Shown here: positions 45,241-56,136 of the stretch, piece by piece
Numbering within the stretch: position 1 is the stretch's first letter
How the letters are laid out: the number at the start of each line of letters is the position of its first letter
Assembly: GCA_031761405.1 (NCBI GenBank)
Contig: JASEVX010000006.1
Location: 25,336,302 to 25,400,301 of the forward strand
Direction of reading: 5' to 3'
From: Serripes groenlandicus
Lineage: Eukaryota > Mollusca > Bivalvia > Cardiida > Cardiidae
DNA length: 64,000 nucleotides
The notes under the pieces: generated by a model
Told to the model about the DNA's origin: nothing
Database searches by the model: none
What the model saw: only the letters and a program-made list of their open reading frames with translations
Program-made: the position numbers and the translations under genes

Positions 45241-46925
45241 CGGTTGCATACAATACAACGGGTAAACCTAGAATGGTATTAGATTGTAGGCACATAAACC
45301 CATGTTTGCATCTGTTTAAGGTAAAATTCGAGGATATCAGGATAGCTGAGCAAATGTTTGATTTATCAAGTTATGTATTTACATTCGACTTGAAAGGTGC
45401 AGATCATCATGTAGATATATATCCTGATCACAGGACTTATCTTGGATTCGCTTGGTATGAGGGCGGCACTGAGAAATATTACATTTTCAATTCATTACCT
45501 TTTGGCATTTCTTCCGCTGGTCATATTTTTACAAAACTTTTAAGAGTAATGGTGAAATATTGGAGGTCAAATGCGATCACATCGATTATGTTTTTAGACG
45601 ACGGAATAGGCGGTCATAGCAAATATGACTCTGCGTTAAAGGCTAGTAAATTCATTCAAACGTCTTTAGTAGACGTGGGTTTTCTTTTAGCTGTCGATAA
45701 ATGTCAATGGAATCCATTAAAAGTAGGTTATTGGCTAGGACATGTCTTAGATTTCAGAATTAACAGATTGTTCATTATAGATGATCGCATACGAAGGTTA
45801 GAGATTAGTTTGAAGTCTGTATTAGTACAGCTTGAAAAAGCCGACCAAGTAATAGCGGTCAGATTTATCGCATCTGTTGTTGGTCAAATAACTTCTCTGC
45901 AAAGCGTAATTGGAAAGATAGTAAGTCTGAAAACAAGGTACTTGTACAAGTCCATATGTAGTAGATTTACATGGAATTCGTTGATTCAAGTTCCAATCAA
46001 AGCAATTTCAGAATTGAGGTTTTGGCTCGAAAACGCTCGAAAGCTTAATAACATTGGAAAGTCGTTAAAACAAGATAGAAACATAGAAGCGTGGGTGTTT
46101 TCAGACGCTAGCGACCAAGGATATGGTGGTTACATAGAATTAATAGATTCGCATCGGAATGCAGGAGTGAGTTCTAGTATCTGTCACGATATATTGAGAA
46201 GGTCCGATAATGTTAAAAATGAGCCTAGAGGGTTAGGTTTTGCTAAAGACTTAGGTTTAGGCACATATAATGGAGAATACATTCAAACCAAAGATAATTG
46301 CTATAATGGATACGAGTCGTTGTATAGTTGTTTTAACAATAAATGTTTGTTTTGCTCTTGGAGAAGCATGAGATCAGAATCGGAAAATAACGTAAGTATC
46401 ATAGAAAATACAAGTGAGTCAATACTCCCGGAAGTGAGTAGGAATATTAAATCGGATATGCTCCCGGAAGTGAGCAGGAATATGAAATCTGATATGCTCC
46501 CGGAAGTGAGCAGGAATATGAAATCTGAGATGCTCCCGGAAGTGAGCAGGAATATGGAATCGGGTATGCTCCCGGAAGAGAGCGTGTGTGAAAGCGCAGT
46601 TATATCTATGTATTCATCAGAAATATACGGGTCTTGGTCATGTATAGAATCAAAGAAAAGTTCTACATGGAGGGAAATGGAGGCAGTCAGACGGGTCATT
46701 ATAAATAATTTATCTGACATTAAAAATAAGCACATTAAAATTATGTCTGATAATATGAATGTAAGCACAATTCTGTTATCTGGTAGTAACATTGAGGAGT
46801 TACATGTTATTTCACTATATATAAATGAATTGTGTAATAGTGCAAACATAACTTATGTACCAGAATGGATTTCTAGGGTTTATAATTCAAAAGCAGATGC
46901 ATTAAGCACACTTAGATCAAGATGA
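45192..46925 (+). CDS. Ngaro reverse transcriptase / RNase H
   Basis: RT motifs in order: VNPLTVAYNTTGKPRMVLDC, FTFDLKGADHHV, FNSLPFGISSAGHIFTKLL and the active site MFLDDGIGG. RNase H: VFSDASDQGYGGYI, WREMEAVRRVI, IMSDNMNVSTILL and ISRVYNSKADALS (D-E-D-D). A first ATG is at 45204, but the frame is open from the slip site at 45192, so Gag-RT fusion is preferred. Between the first two RNase H acids lies an expanded insert with a 36-bp in-frame minisatellite. The frame stops at 46923, whereas the conserved DQDDWFVHDG continuation lies one base out of frame. Confidence 0.9.
   Translation, partial: RVITLVHTKPEVVNPLTVAYNTTGKPRMVLDCRHINPCLHLFKVKFEDIRIAEQMFDLSSYVFTFDLKGADHHVDIYPDHRTYLGFAWYEGGTEKYYIFNSLPFGISSAGHIFTKLLRVMVKYWRSNAITSIMFLDDGIGGHSKYDSALKASKFIQTSLVDVGFLLAVDKCQWNPLKVGYWLGHVLDFRINRLFIIDDRIRRLEISLKSVLVQLEKADQVIAVRFIASVVGQITSLQSVIGKIVSLKTRYLYKSICSRFTWNSLIQVPIKAISELRFWLENARKLNNIGKSLKQDRNIEAWVFSDASDQGYGGYIELIDSHRNAGVSSSICHDILRRSDNVKNEPRGLGFAKDLGLGTYNGEYIQTKDNCYNGYESLYSCFNNKCLFCSWRSMRSESENNVSIIENTSESILPEVSRNIKSDMLPEVSRNMKSDMLPEVSRNMKSEMLPEVSRNMESGMLPEESVCESAVISMYSSEIYGSWSCIESKKSSTWREMEAVRRVIINNLSDIKNKHIKIMSDNMNVSTILLSGSNIEELHVISLYINELCNSANITYVPEWISRVYNSKADALSTLRSR
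46425..46583 (+). repeat. In-frame 36-bp minisatellite within RNase H
   Basis: Units start ctcccggaagtgag at 46425, 46461, 46497, 46533 and 46569 (last partial), each encoding LPEVSRN(I/M)KSDM with small changes. It lies between the first and second RNase H acidic residues. Confidence 0.95.
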
Positions 46926-47373
46926 TTGGTTTGTTCACGACGGAATGTTCCGGTTTTTGGATGCAAAATGGGGTCCGCACGACGTCGACAGGTTTGCGTC
47001 AAATTTGAATAACAAATATAGGAGATTTAACTCGAAATGGTGGGTGCCTGGTGTAGAAGCTGTTAATTGCTTCGATCAAGATTGGCAAGGTGTCAACAAC
47101 TGGTTAGTACCCCCACCAAGTGGTGTATTAAAAAGTCTGAAAAAATTGCAAAGCGATTACGCTGTAGGTACTCTGATAATCCCGGAGTGGGAGTCGGCCT
47201 CGTTTTGGCCATATATAATTGATGATAAGGGTGTGTATAAGAATTACGTTAAGGATAATTACAATTTGCCTAGTTCGGCTATATGTTGTGGCAAAGGGAG
47301 TAAAGGCATGTTTTCAAAAGCAAAAATGTCTTTTAGAATGGTCGCATTAAGATGCGACTTTCATTCAGTCTAG
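46914..47373 (+). CDS. C-terminal domain of Ngaro RT/RNase H protein, +1 frame
   Basis: From DQDDWFVHDG, through WGPHDVDRFASNLNNKYRRF, NSKWWVPGVEAV and GTLIIPEWESASFWPYI. This conserved block normally continues the RNase H protein of DIRS/Ngaro elements. Here it is in the frame one base ahead, so either a one-base indel or a +1 shift near ACA CTT AGA (46911-46922) separates it. The first ATG in this frame is 46945. Confidence 0.78.
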
Positions 47374-47407
47374 GAGCAAATGAAGATGAAATGTACTGAT
47401 TATATTT

Positions 47408-48433
47408 TTGTTAACAGGTATTGGGATAAAACATTCTTTGAAGAGAAAATTCGAAGAGGCGGGCGGCGTAAATGTACAAGATGCGGATACATGCATTGAC
47501 AAAATGGCGGATCAGATTTTAGGATCGCGGGCAGACTCCACTGTGAAAAAATACTCTTACCAGATAAAATCGTTTGATGAGTTCTGTGATGCTAAACATT
47601 TACCAAAGAGGCCTGCCCATAGTATTCATGTTGCCTGGTATATATCGAATCTGATTGATTCTGGTAAATCATATGGTGTCGTTTCCTCGGCGGTTTATGC
47701 CATCAAATGGTTGCATCAGGTGAATGATTTCACGGATCCAACTGTTTCATCGACAGTGAGCCGACTGATTGAATGTGCTAAACGTCGGAATTCCAAGCCA
47801 ATCTCCAAAAAAGACGTTATCACTACCGATCAGCTTATTGAGTTATGTAATATGTATATTGATTGCAACGACGTTTTAGTTCTAAGAGATTTAACCATGA
47901 TTTTGATAGGTTATTCGGGTTTTCTTAGATTTAATGAAATGAGTGAAATGAAATGCTCTGACATAGAAATACGTCCTGATCATTTAATTCTGTTTCTTAG
48001 AAAAAGCAAAACCGACGTCTATAGAGCAGGCAGGCAAGTGCTAATCAGCAAAGGTGTTTCTAGCGCATGTCCCTATAACATGCTGCAACGGTATTTGAGT
48101 TGCTCCGAGTTGATGCTAGGTACGCATACATATATTTTTAAGCCAGGATGTAGATCAGGCTCTAAATGTTTCTTGTTGAAGCAGAATAAACAGTTAAGTT
48201 ATACTAGAGCACGAGAATGCATTGTAGGTCGCTTGAAATTAGTAGCACCAAATTTGAAATTAGGCACTCATTCTTTGCGTGCTAGCGGTGCTACCACCGC
48301 GGCCAACGCTGAAGGCGTGTCGGATAGATGTCTTAAGAGACACGGTAGATGGAAGTCCGATCTGGCAAAAGATGGTTACATAGACGATTCTTTAGAAAAG
48401 AAACTTTACATAACAAAGCAACTAAAATTGTAA
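47408..48433 (+). CDS. Ngaro tyrosine recombinase
   Basis: 341 residues. An N-terminal SAM-like region is followed by a catalytic domain with GFLRFNE (Arg174), RKSKTD (Lys199 or 201), THSLRASGATTAAN (His288, Arg291), RHGRWKSDLAKDGY (His312, Tyr324). All residues needed for strand cleavage and joining are present. It would integrate circular cDNA without target duplication. The sequence ttttgttaacag just before 47419 resembles a splice acceptor, so a spliced message could begin there. Confidence 0.93.
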   Translation: MLTGIGIKHSLKRKFEEAGGVNVQDADTCIDKMADQILGSRADSTVKKYSYQIKSFDEFCDAKHLPKRPAHSIHVAWYISNLIDSGKSYGVVSSAVYAIKWLHQVNDFTDPTVSSTVSRLIECAKRRNSKPISKKDVITTDQLIELCNMYIDCNDVLVLRDLTMILIGYSGFLRFNEMSEMKCSDIEIRPDHLILFLRKSKTDVYRAGRQVLISKGVSSACPYNMLQRYLSCSELMLGTHTYIFKPGCRSGSKCFLLKQNKQLSYTRARECIVGRLKLVAPNLKLGTHSLRASGATTAANAEGVSDRCLKRHGRWKSDLAKDGYIDDSLEKKLYITKQLKL

Positions 48434-48477
48434 ATTGAATTCGGATAGCTTTTCTCTCTAACATTTGTTCAAGTTCT

Positions 48478-48530
48478 ATCGCTGTCTTGCCCATGCAAAA
48501 GGTGTTTGTTTGCGTTTAGTAGTGTTAGGA
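48478..48530 (+). repeat. Ngaro repeat B1
   Basis: 53 bp, atcgctgtcttgcccatgca ... gtagtgttagga, repeated at 49006-49058 and directly joined to A2. Confidence 0.95.
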
Positions 48531-48531
48531 C

Positions 48532-48696
48532 TTTAAAGTTCTCTGCGTTACGGTAGTATAGAAGAGAACGTATGTCGTAACATGTACGAATCACAAGCTG
48601 GTAGTTGTTGCACGTGTTAACCGTGCAGTGGGGGTATAAAAGGATGTTTTTGGCGGGTTCTCGTCAGTTCGACGCAAGACTTCTAGCAGTTGACTT
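48532..48696 (+). repeat. Ngaro repeat A2
   Basis: 165-bp copy of A1, including the TATA box; lies between B1 and B2. Confidence 0.95.
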
Positions 48697-49005
48697 TGCG
48701 ATATCCGAATTCAATATAGTTAGTACAGGAATACAGTATTACTTATAAGACGGTATATAACTTGTATATAAATTTATCAGATACGTGTCTGTGTACGGTC
48801 TTTCAATTGCGCAGGTTTTCCAGAGTTTTTCATTTAAAAATGTTTTTATCTCTGGTTTTTACCCCTGGGTCAATTGAATGATTTCTGTGTACAGAAGTAT
48901 CAGTGACACGGTGCCATATTACATGTCTATGTTTATGTTAAATGATTGAATGCTTTACAAAAGACTTCAATGTACAATGCCTGTTTTTTAATCAACTGCA
49001 ATTAA

Positions 49006-49058
49006 ATCGCTGTCTTGCCCATGCAAAAGGTGTTTGTTTGCGTTTAGTAGTGTTAGGA
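49006..49058 (+). repeat. Ngaro repeat B2, right end of the element
   Basis: 53-bp copy of B1. Confidence 0.95.
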
Positions 49059-49059
49059 C

Positions 49060-49970
49060 ATGCTTATTATATCACATTTCGTTTCGACTTTTGTAAAATT
49101 AATTGACTTTGGAATATCGCCGTAAATGTTTTTTCACAATATATACTATTTTACCAATATCAAACTGTCTACCGATTATAATCGAATATATAGAAGACCT
49201 ATCAAAATATAAAAAAAAGTATTTAAAGTGTGACGAATAGTTTAAAACTATACTTGTATTGCAGACGAATATTTACCCAATATATCAATATGGATCACGT
49301 CAGCGTGCACCTGTATATTGTTGAACAGAATTAACATGACACTTATAACTGTTTGTGACTTTTTGTTATATATTGAGATTTTGAAAAAAACAGTAAAAAT
49401 ACAATGTCCAGTTTAAAATAGGTTTACACATACAGCATAATGTATTGTGTACGCAACAACACAAAATGCACCAATGCAGAGTTGCCGATGCATGCAGTGG
49501 TCACGGGTCGAATCCCTTAAACGGAATGTCTTTTAATTGTATGACTTTTTATAATGATACTCCTTTCATGTTATTTGAGAATTCCTTTTTTCATATTAAA
49601 ATACATTTATGCAAATTAATAACATTTATTTTATATATCCGAATTAACCTTAAAGAATAAAATATATTCCTTATACAACATGTCCATGTATGACATGCTG
49701 TTACCTTTAGAAAAAAGATTACAATTACTTTGAGAATATTGAGGAAGAAAGAAATCTTATGATTCACTAAATGAAAGTATCTGAGAAGAAAAATATATTG
49801 TGGAATATAAATAAGATAAAATAATCAAACTAGGAAAGAAAGAAAATTAAAGAATAGAAAAATGTTCGACTAGCATAAAAATAGAACCTATCAACAAATA
49901 ACTGAGTTCTGAACGTTTTGGTGATGAGCAATTTGATCTCTTCAACACCAGAATGGACTGCACTAAAATT
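49060..49970. other. AT-rich intergenic stretch, nothing seen
   Basis: No repeat family or coding frame recognised. Confidence 0.5.
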
Positions 49971-49974
49971 TCAG

Positions 49975-50437
49975 TTCCATCCGTGCGTCCGTAAACAATT
50001 ACTTGTGAACACGATAAAGTCTTCAATTTTGATTGTATCTCAATCAAACTTATACTGTAGTTAGCTATCCACAAGAGCCAGATCCGCCTATGCAAGACGG
50101 GATTATGGCCCTTGAAATTTTAAAAATTGCTATAATAGAGCTTGTGAACACAACAGAGGCTCCACTATCTGATCTTCACCAAACTTAGATAGTAGTTAAA
50201 TATTGATGAGAGCTCGGTTCCTTTCGAAGACTAGCCTGATATAGCCTTGCATGACTGGATTATGGCCCTTGAAATGGTCAAAATTGCTATAATACAGCTT
50301 GTGAACACAAAATACCTTCCGTTTATTATCTGACCTTAACCAAACTTAGATAGTAGTTATGAGAGCTCGGTTCCTTTTGAACATGACTAAACATAACCAT
50401 GCCAGTAGAGCATAGGCCCTCATGGTCCTCTTGTTTT
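49975..50437 (-). mobile_element. aacaagagg element, GCTCTACTGG subfamily, reverse strand
   Basis: The plus strand ends gccagtagagcataggccct catggtcctcttgttt, the reversed 5' end. Inner blocks (cagcttgtgaacacaa, attatggcccttgaaat) match the copy at 9583-10325. Confidence 0.72.
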
Positions 50438-50501
50438 AAAAAATCTTGATGAAAACCAAGTGGTCGAAAATTTGATAATTAAAGAGTATTAATTAATATT
50501 G

Positions 50502-50850
50502 AGTGATGTAGTGGTAGAGCGTCCGCCTTGGGTGCGGGAGTTCGTGGGTTCGACCCCCGGTCGGATCATACCAAAGATATTAAAATACTACTGATGGCTG
50601 CCCTCCTTGGCTCTCAAGGTTGCGGGGTTAGCATTACAACTGACTGGCTGGTGTCAGGATTAATGTATCAGTGTTTCACGGGTGCCAGTTCACCTACTTA
50701 TGTTGTTTCCTAGCTACCAGTTCTCCTTACAACATACTTCCAAAGCAGCTGGCTGCTTTTCTACATTGACTGTTAGCTTGCAGTACTGTTGACTTACTTA
50801 GGAAACGCCGTGATATAACTGAATTATTAAAAGCGATGTAAAACACAGAA
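50502..50850 (+). mobile_element. tRNA-Pro-like-headed SINE
   Basis: Head GTGGTAGAGCGTCCGCCTTGG and GGGTTCGACCCCCGG resemble a tRNA-Pro gene, but no acceptor stem closes. The body contains cagctggctgcttttctaca and gaaacgccgtgatataactg as in other SINEs here. Confidence 0.75.
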
Positions 50851-51024
50851 CAATCACGTGTCGTGATGATACCTAGCGTAGTTGTTATTATGGAACATGT
50901 CTGGTAAAACACTAGGTCACTAAGCTACATGTATACAACAGGTTGCTGGTGTACATTCACTCCACTCTTCGAAGTGGCTTCAATATCACATAACACGGCT
51001 CATTTAAAGATTAAAAAGTCAATG

Positions 51025-51180
51025 CGTCATTCGTGTTGCACCAGTGGACTAACAGTCAATGTGAAAAAGCAGCCAGCTGCTTTGGAAGTATGTTGAAGGA
51101 GAACTGGTAGCTAAGAAACATATAAGTAGGTGAACTGGCAACCGTGATAAACTGAACAATAGTTAAAAACCTCGTTAAGC
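51025..51180 (+). mobile_element. 5'-truncated SINE
   Basis: Blocks agcagccagctgctttggaa, aagtaggtgaactggcaacc and ttaaaaacctcgttaagcct match the 3' part of the SINE. Confidence 0.6.
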
Positions 51181-51424
51181 CTCAATGAATTCAATTGTCA
51201 CATTTGCTCTACGGGTAGGATACGTCGGCCGTAAGCCCTCTAAATCGAGAGATACTTGCGGCTGCCGCAGAAATGTGATCACAATAGCTCCCTTTGAGCA
51301 TTTCGTGCACAGGTGAGCGAAAAATTGCATTGCAGTAATTTCTTACAACTCGGGACTTGCAACTTCTTCCTAATGTTTGAGAAAGATTTTGTAAATTCAA
51401 TAGTAACTGTGCAAACTACATGTA

Positions 51425-51653
51425 TCAACTATTTCCCACAGACAACAAATCTGAAGCAGACGACTTTGACCATATTTTGTCAAAAAATAGAAAATCTCTA
51501 TAATTTATGGATAACCTATGACTAATAGTGGAAAACATTGTGGCAAAAGGAGAAATTGCTCGTTTTGAGCAATTTCTCCTTTTGTCACTATGTTTTTAAA
51601 AGGCCGTCTGCTGCAGAGGCATCAGAAAGCGTCTATATGAGAACAATGGTTAA
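51425..51653. mobile_element. TTAA MITE
   Basis: Left end ctatttcccacagacaacaa; central gaaattgctcgttttgagca; right TTAA 51650-51653. Confidence 0.7.
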
Positions 51654-52224
51654 CTGTTTCCCACATACAACCAGTCTACAGTAGCCGACGTTGAAAAAGA
51701 AGCTAGGCAAAAATACGAAAATTAACCCTTTCCCACATACAACAAATCTACAGCAGACGACCTTGAAAACATTGTGACAAAAACCTGAAAAATCTCCACC
51801 AAAGATAGCATAATTGTTAAATAAAGTTGAAAACATTGTGCCCAAAGGAAAAATTGCTCAACATGTTTTCACCTCCTATTGTCACTATGTTTTTTAAAAA
51901 GCCGTCTGCTGCAGAGGCATCAGAAAGCGTTTATATGAGGGAAAGGGTTAACTGTTTCCCACATACAACAAGTCTACAGCAGCCGACTTTGAAAAAAAAA
52001 GCTGGGCAAACATACGAAAATTAACCCTTTCCCACATACAACAAATCTACAGCAGACGACTTTGAAAACATTGTGACAAAAACCTGAAAAATCTCCATCA
52101 AAGATAGCTTAATTGTTAAATAAAGTTGAAAACATTGCGACCAGAGGAGAAATTGCTCAACATGTTTTCAAAAAGCTGTCTGCTGCAGAGGGTCAGAAAG
52201 TGCCTATATGAGGGAAAAGGTTAA
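51650..52224. mobile_element. Tandem cluster of TTAA MITEs (two partial, two full)
   Basis: TTAA sites at 51650, 51722, 51948, 52021 and 52221 delimit a short fragment, a full copy, the same short fragment again and a second full copy. Adjacent copies share one TTAA. This looks like a duplicated fragment + full-copy pair. Confidence 0.8.
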
Positions 52225-52479
52225 GGGCTAAAGTTTGATTCCTGTTGGTGTTGGATCATCCTATACACTTGACTCGCATACTGATCTTGGTATCTAGAAC
52301 GCAGACATCAAGTGTGATGTATAACGGTTGTAAGAACTTGCCTCACAACCTCTGTACACTAAACAATGACAATGAAAAGCATGACGTTCCCTCGCAATGA
52401 TAATTTGACTTTTGGTCTGTTTTAAGATCACATGTGTCGAAGGTTCAATGTGTTCTATTTTGATACTTTCTGCCCCTCC

Positions 52480-53060
52480 GAGGTTATTGTTTAGCTTCAA
52501 ATCACATCTCCTAAACCACTGGACAAAATTCAACCAAACTTCACAGAAATGTCCATTTGGTAGTCATTTTTCAAAAATGTAAAAATATTTAATTTTTGTG
52601 AAGAACTTTGGTTGCTGGTGCATCAGAAAGGGAGGAAAATTCCCAAACTTAAAGTTCTTCTCCTCTGAATCACTTGTTGGATGCCAATATAATTTGGTAG
52701 TAATGATCCTTTGGGGACCCTCTACAAAACAATGTTAAAGCCATTTTGATTGATTGAAAAACTTGGCTATCAGGTGTCATCAGAAATATGGCAAAATAAC
52801 AAAACCTTAAAATTCCATTCTTATTAAAAGTGCTTGACTGATTTCAAGATAGTTTTGTAGAAAAGTTCCTTCAGTAACCATATTTATTTCAAGCCATGTT
52901 TATTAGTTGAAAAATAGTCACCAAGAGGCATCAGAAATCAGGTAATATGAACTTTAAGCTTCAAATGACATCTCCTAAACATTGACCGATATAAATGTTC
53001 CTTCGATCCTCATTCATATGGTTCAGATTAAATGCCTTATTACAAATGTCCCTCACTGAT
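52480..53060 (-). mobile_element. Decayed internal part of an aacaagagg element
   Basis: Reversed blocks (ttctcctctgaatcac, accctctacaaaacaatgtt, ggtgtcatcagaaa) match the interior of the 24.9-26.9 kb copy. Confidence 0.55.
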
Positions 53061-53129
53061 AGTCGTTTTCATTTACTGAGTCCACTACAAAGAGTTTCAT
53101 TCCAACTCTTGATACAAATTTGATTTAGA

Positions 53130-53422
53130 CCCAGATTGATCTAATTGATTGGGGTTTAACGCCGTTTTCAACAAGTTTTCAGTCATATCACGGTAACCAG
53201 TTTTCCCGCACCAGTACACCACACAACATACTTTCCAAGCAACTGGCTGCTTTTCCACATGGACTGTTGAACAGCCTGGTGAAAGACGAATGACACAGGT
53301 CACAGTGACTTTTGTCAAATGTCGGATAGAATGTTGGCCGAGCCGGGATTCAAACTCACAACCCCTGGATTGACAACCGTCGCTACCGACTGAGCTACCG
53401 GGTCTCGGCCCAGATTGATCTA
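53130..53422 (-). mobile_element. tRNA-derived SINE with perfect 14-bp target duplication
   Basis: Flanks cccagattgatcta at 53130-53143 and 53409-53422. The minus-strand head contains GGTAGCTCAGTCGGTAGCGA. Confidence 0.88.
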
Positions 53423-53606
53423 AAGGTAGTAATACTAAAACATGTTTAGGCTAGTAGAAATGACCAACACCAGAGATAGTTTTTGATGTATTACTGTGTA
53501 TCTAATATAGTTAATTATATACATGATACTTGTCAAACACGATTTGTTATAAGAGCTCTAGGAAAAGACTATCTTTTTTTTTTATTTTAAATAATTAGCA
53601 TATCCT

Positions 53607-54052
53607 TTAACCATTGCCCACATGCAGTTTAATGTTTGCAGATAAAAGATATTTGAAAACCTTGTATGAAAAGGAAAAATGCTTATAAAGAACACATTCC
53701 CATTTTCCTACAATTGTTTCTAATTTATTTTAAAATTGTACTTTTGTTTAAAGAGATCTCCCATGTTTTCATCAAGATGTTTTCAAAGATGGTTGCTGCA
53801 GATTCTTTCTATATGAAACGACTTTTCATCATTGTGGAGGGAAAAAGGTAATTGTTCAAAATGAGAATTATTTTCTTTTTTACTTGTTTCTAACAGTTGC
53901 TATACGAGACACAATTTTAATACACATTCCTTATCTAGCTCTTTCGATGATTTATGTTCAGTGATACAGATAGGCATATGTCATATATTTTTGTCTAGTT
54001 GTTTTCCAAGTCATCTACCACAGATCTGTTATATATTATGGTAAAAGGTTAA
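53607..54052. mobile_element. Degenerate, enlarged TTAA MITE
   Basis: TTAA 53607-53610 and 54049-54052; inner motifs gatggttgctgcagattctt and ttttcaaagatgg are recognisable. It may be two merged copies. Confidence 0.5.
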
Positions 54053-54277
54053 AGCCATCATCTTATGAATAATACAATACAAAAGCATTAAAATAAAAGC
54101 ATAACTAGAGCTATCAATACTATTTACTATTGCAGTGCTTTGTACACAAACACTGGTCTAGTTTAGATGAGGGCTCAGTATACGCCCAAGATATGGGCAA
54201 CTAGACTGAATATGGCATTAAGTTAACATTGAAAACAATAAGATCTTCTTGGCAATGGAAGGTGAATCGAGTAAGCA

Positions 54278-54495
54278 TAAACCCTTTCCCACCTGTAGAC
54301 GCATCTGCAGCAGACGACTTTTGAAAACATTGTTGCCAATGGAGAAATTGCTCATAATAAGCAATTTCTCCATTTGCCACAATGTTAACAGCTTTATTCA
54401 ATAATACCTTTTCATTTATAGAAAATGTCTATACTTCTGGCTAATTGCTTTTAAAGTCGTCTGTCGCAGATTTGTTGTATGTAGGAAAGGGTTAA
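54278..54495. mobile_element. TTAA MITE
   Basis: accctttcccacctgtagac start, aaattgctcataataagcaa centre, TTAA 54492-54495. Confidence 0.75.
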
Positions 54496-54734
54496 ACAAG
54501 ATAAGCTGCCAATCAAACATACACAATGACACATCTAACAACATCACAACCTATTTCGGGCCAAGTTTATCCATTTTCCTGATATGCTAGCTTTAGAATC
54601 ATCAGCCTCAAAAATGTACAAGGAAAAACATGAGGGTAAAACTTTCATAGAATTAAAAACATAAAACATTAAACAAAAAGAAAATTTGTCCATTTTGGGA
54701 AATTTCTCTTATTTTCTCTAAACCTATTTAATGT

Positions 54735-54828
54735 AGAAGCATCGTTTTGAGCAATTTCATCTTTTGTCACTATGTTTTCAAAAAGCTGTCTGCTGCAGAG
54801 GCATCAGAAAGCGGTATATGAGGGAAGG
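54735..54828. mobile_element. 3' part of a TTAA MITE
   Basis: ttgagcaatttcatcttttg through gtctgctgcagaggcatcag to atgagggaaggcaa. Confidence 0.6.
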
Positions 54829-54884
54829 CAATTTTCGACCCGTGTAGATCGAAAACAGTCCGCGCAGTCCGATCTTTCTCTGTG

Positions 54885-55055
54885 CCGAGCCCCGGTAGCT
54901 CAGAATAGTCTATGTTGAAAAGCAGCCAGTTGCTTGGAAAGTATGCTTTGTGGAGAACTGGTGTGAGAAAACCAAGAAACATATGAGTAGGTGAACTGAC
55001 CGCCGTGATATGACTTGAATATTGTTGAAAACGGCGTTAAACCCCAATCAATCAA
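54885..55055 (+). mobile_element. Short SINE with internal deletion
   Basis: The head gccccggtagctcaga jumps directly to the mid-body (gttgaaaagcagccagttgc) and ends acggcgttaaaccccaatca; the B box is missing. Part of a duplicated block with 55893-56070. Confidence 0.75.
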
Positions 55056-55144
55056 TAAAACACTGATCTGTCTTTGCCCTGCGCTTTGATTTTTGCCCAT
55101 ATAGATGTACGAGACAGTTTGTAAAAATCATATGTTTAACATAC

Positions 55145-55600
55145 ATACGTTTAACCGAGCTTATTTTTATCTTAATTTCAGATTAAGAATACCTTAAATA
55201 AACAGATAAAGATATACTAATTGGTGTGCATGGAAAAGCTATATGTATTTATCTTTAAACTTTTAAAATGGAAGGAAAGCAAATTCAAATATATATATTT
55301 TTTATGATAAGTGGATAGAGATCTGGCTTCACATATTTGATGTCCTATCTTAGCCAACATTTCTTTCACGTTTAGTCATAATCATAGATACGTAATGTAA
55401 GAGTAGCAAAACGCTTTTCAGTTTTTTTCATATTTATTTATATATCCAGGTAACATAATTGCCTTAAATAGAACATGACGTACGAAATTTCCCGCATAAG
55501 TCCAAATTGTCTATTTATAGATCCTTGTTGCAACACTAAAATTCAACTTTTATTTACGTTTTACCTTTGTAATGAATATTTTGCTAAACTTAACATATCC
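55145..55600 (+). repeat. Repeat shared with 63490-64000
   Basis: acgtttaaccgagcttattt through gtgcatggaaaagct, agtggatagagatctggctt and aatgaatattttgc recur in the same order at 63493-64000. Non-coding in both places. Confidence 0.8.
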
Positions 55601-55892
55601 GCCACTTAAAACCGACGAAATAATTGCTTGAATTACTTGTAACAAACATGAGTTCATCTAAATGGATTTCATTTAAAATGTGGTGTCAGTGAATGACAAG
55701 TTTCTATTTTAACCCGGAAATTAATTGAAGGTAAGCCATTTTGAATAAACCATGTTATCGACAAGATTAATATAAAATAAAATTGGTAGTATCTATATAT
55801 GAAGGGTACTCTACGAACATGAGCCGTAAGGCATTTGTGACCAGTGTAGATCGAAAACAATCCGAGCAGTCCGATCTTTCTCTGTGCCGATC

Positions 55893-56070
55893 CCCGGTAG
55901 CTCAGAACAGTATATGTGGAAAAGCAGCCAGTTGTTTGGAAAGTATGCTTTGTGGAGAACTGGTGTGAGAAAACCAGGAAACATATGAGTAGGTGAACTG
56001 ACCGCCGTGACATGACTTGAATAGTGTTGAAAACGGCGTTAAACCCCAATCAATCAATCAATCAATCACT
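55893..56070 (+). mobile_element. Second copy of the deleted SINE
   Basis: Same A-box-to-body junction and flanks as 54885-55055, with a longer (aatc)n tail. Confidence 0.75.
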
Positions 56071-56136
56071 GATCTGTCTTTGCCCTGCGCATTGATTTTT
56101 GCCCATATAGATGTACGAGACAGTTTGTTAAAATCA

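Larger units (their letters stand above)
44044..49058 (+). mobile_element. Ngaro/DIRS-type tyrosine-recombinase retrotransposon
   Basis: 5 kb, A1 (44044-44208) - Gag - RT/RNase H - recombinase - B1 (48478-48530) - A2 (48532-48696) - B2 (49006-49058). A1 and A2 (165 bp) look nearly identical, and so do B1 and B2 (53 bp). This split direct repeat layout is diagnostic of the PAT/Ngaro group. No target duplication is expected. Near-identical repeats and largely open frames suggest a young copy; one frame break lies in the RT/RNase H region. Confidence 0.93.

Noticed and set aside
46301..46849. 182-residue minus-strand frame
   Set aside because: Antisense of the RNase H region and its minisatellite.
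44044..48696. LTR retrotransposon based on the 165-bp direct repeats
   Set aside because: No integrase or protease; B1/A2/B2 arrangement and a tyrosine recombinase show an Ngaro-type element.
50515..50570. tRNA-Pro gene
   Set aside because: Head of a SINE; no closing 3' acceptor strand.
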